NCBI GenBank assembly: GCA_036443405.1
Contig: JAZFYD010000111.1
Coordinates: 1-23,554, forward strand
Direction: 5' to 3'
DNA from: JAZFYD01 sp036443405
Lineage (GTDB): Bacteria; Planctomycetota; PLA2
Length of the DNA stretch: 23,554 nt
Shown here: positions 23,197-23,554 of the stretch, one piece after another
How the letters are laid out: each line of letters opens with the position of its first letter
How positions within the stretch are numbered: the stretch's first letter is position 1
The notes under the pieces: model-generated
Database searches by the model: none
Told to the model about the DNA's origin: nothing
Seen by the model: only the letters and a program-made list of their open reading frames with translations
Made by a program: the position numbers and the translations under genes

Positions 23197-23421
23197 ATGT
23201 CGAGCGCGAACGAACTCGTCACGGTGAAGAGACTCAAGGACCCCGTGAAAGCGGAGATCATCAAGGGCGCACTCGAAGAGCAGGGGATCAACTGTCTGCT
23301 CGACGGCGCCGGACAGGCGGGCCTCTCGGGACTGCTCACCATTCGCATCCAGGTGCTTGAATCAGATCGACCGCAGGCCGAGGCGCTCCTCGCCGATTTC
23401 GCCGAGCCGGCGGACGAGTAG
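23197..23421 (+). CDS. Small soluble DUF2007-like protein (third copy in window)
   Basis: A 74-aa protein: NELVTVKRLKDPVKAEIIKG, then ALEEQGINCLLDG, a short Gly-rich loop and the strand IRIQVLESDRPQAEALLADF. This is the complete DUF2007 alpha/beta pattern with no membrane segments, unlike the copies at 6876 and 9322. Function is unknown; the family is often annotated as a putative signal-transducing protein without experimental support. The stop is followed 9 nt later by a tandem repeat array. Confidence 0.8.
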   Translation: MSSANELVTVKRLKDPVKAEIIKGALEEQGINCLLDGAGQAGLSGLLTIRIQVLESDRPQAEALLADFAEPADE

Positions 23422-23430
23422 CGAAGTATC

Positions 23431-23554
23431 TCTGGCTCAACGGCTGACGCCGTTCCGTGATTCTGGCTCAACGGCTAACGCCGTTCCGTGATTCTGGCTC
23501 AACGGCTAACGCCGTTCCGTGATTCTGGCTCAACGGCTAACGCCGTTCCGTGAT
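23431..23554 (+). repeat. 31-bp tandem repeat array, four units, continues past window end
   Basis: Units lie at 23431-23461, 23462-23492, 23493-23523 and 23524-23554. Each begins TCTGGCTC, carries the palindrome AACGGC-T(A/G)AC-GCCGTT and ends CCGTGAT. Unit 1 has TGAC in the palindrome loop and units 2-4 have TAAC; otherwise they are identical. There are no spacers, so it is not a CRISPR array. Positions 23426-23454 (unit 1 plus 5 nt before it) are the exact reverse complement of 3623-3651 in the MITE-like element. Confidence 0.95.

Noticed and set aside
23431..23554. CRISPR array
   Set aside because: The 31-bp units are directly contiguous with no unique spacers, and no cas gene is present.

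Overview
The window is a high-GC (roughly two-thirds G+C by eye) chromosomal segment from a Gram-negative-type bacterium: it carries signal peptides, an outer-membrane beta-barrel, a secretin domain and lipoprotein-like cytochromes. The gene mix (repeated DUF2007-like proteins, a DUF1570-like secreted protein, a membrane spermidine-synthase/TPR fusion, multihaem cytochromes) would suit Planctomycetota or another deep-branching, environmentally sampled phylum. No taxonomic marker gene is present, so this is a weak inference. No rRNA, tRNA, CRISPR array or complete IS was found.

Layout. (1) Positions 1-6809, + strand: a 5'-truncated cytochrome with 13 visible CXXCH motifs, a 570-aa outer-membrane barrel protein and a 7-haem lipoprotein-like cytochrome, joined by start/stop overlaps. 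Then come a 198-bp MITE-like element and a structured leader, followed by a 945-aa, 11-haem cytochrome. At least 31 haem sites flank one barrel, the composition expected of a porin-cytochrome conduit for extracellular electron transfer. This is the best candidate for an undescribed system here. (2) 6876-9783, +: two paralogous DUF2007-like membrane proteins with the same leader enclose a secreted/lipoprotein-like protein and a secretin C-terminal domain that lacks N-domains and signal peptide. (3) 9784-11200, -: a GNAT acetyltransferase remnant and a secreted protein of unknown function. (4) 11273-14005, +: a seven-segment membrane/spermidine-synthase-like/TPR fusion. (5) 14177-15530, +: a secreted-protein gene broken by five frameshifts, all in the same direction. 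(6) 15534-19066: an aldehyde dehydrogenase (-) diverging from an acetolactate-synthase-like ThDP enzyme (+) that carries a cyclic-nucleotide-binding-like domain at its C terminus. (7) 19196-20779, +: a secreted DUF1570-like protein whose HEXXH zinc motif is lost. (8) 20791-22922, -: a two-gene operon of a GT87-type mannosyltransferase and a polyprenol-phosphate-mannose-synthase-like glycosyltransferase. (9) 23197-23421, +: a third, soluble DUF2007 protein, followed by a 31-bp tandem palindromic repeat array that runs off the window and shares an exact 29-nt sequence, inverted, with the MITE-like element 20 kb away.

Cross-cutting patterns. Six starts without a Shine-Dalgarno sequence have a TANNNT (-10-like) hexamer 5-10 nt upstream, which suggests leaderless mRNAs; the start at 3972 has neither. 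Genes with a good Shine-Dalgarno sequence have such a hexamer, when present, about 30-40 nt upstream. Decay signs (GNAT remnant, headless secretin, five-times-frameshifted gene) cluster between about 8 and 15.5 kb.
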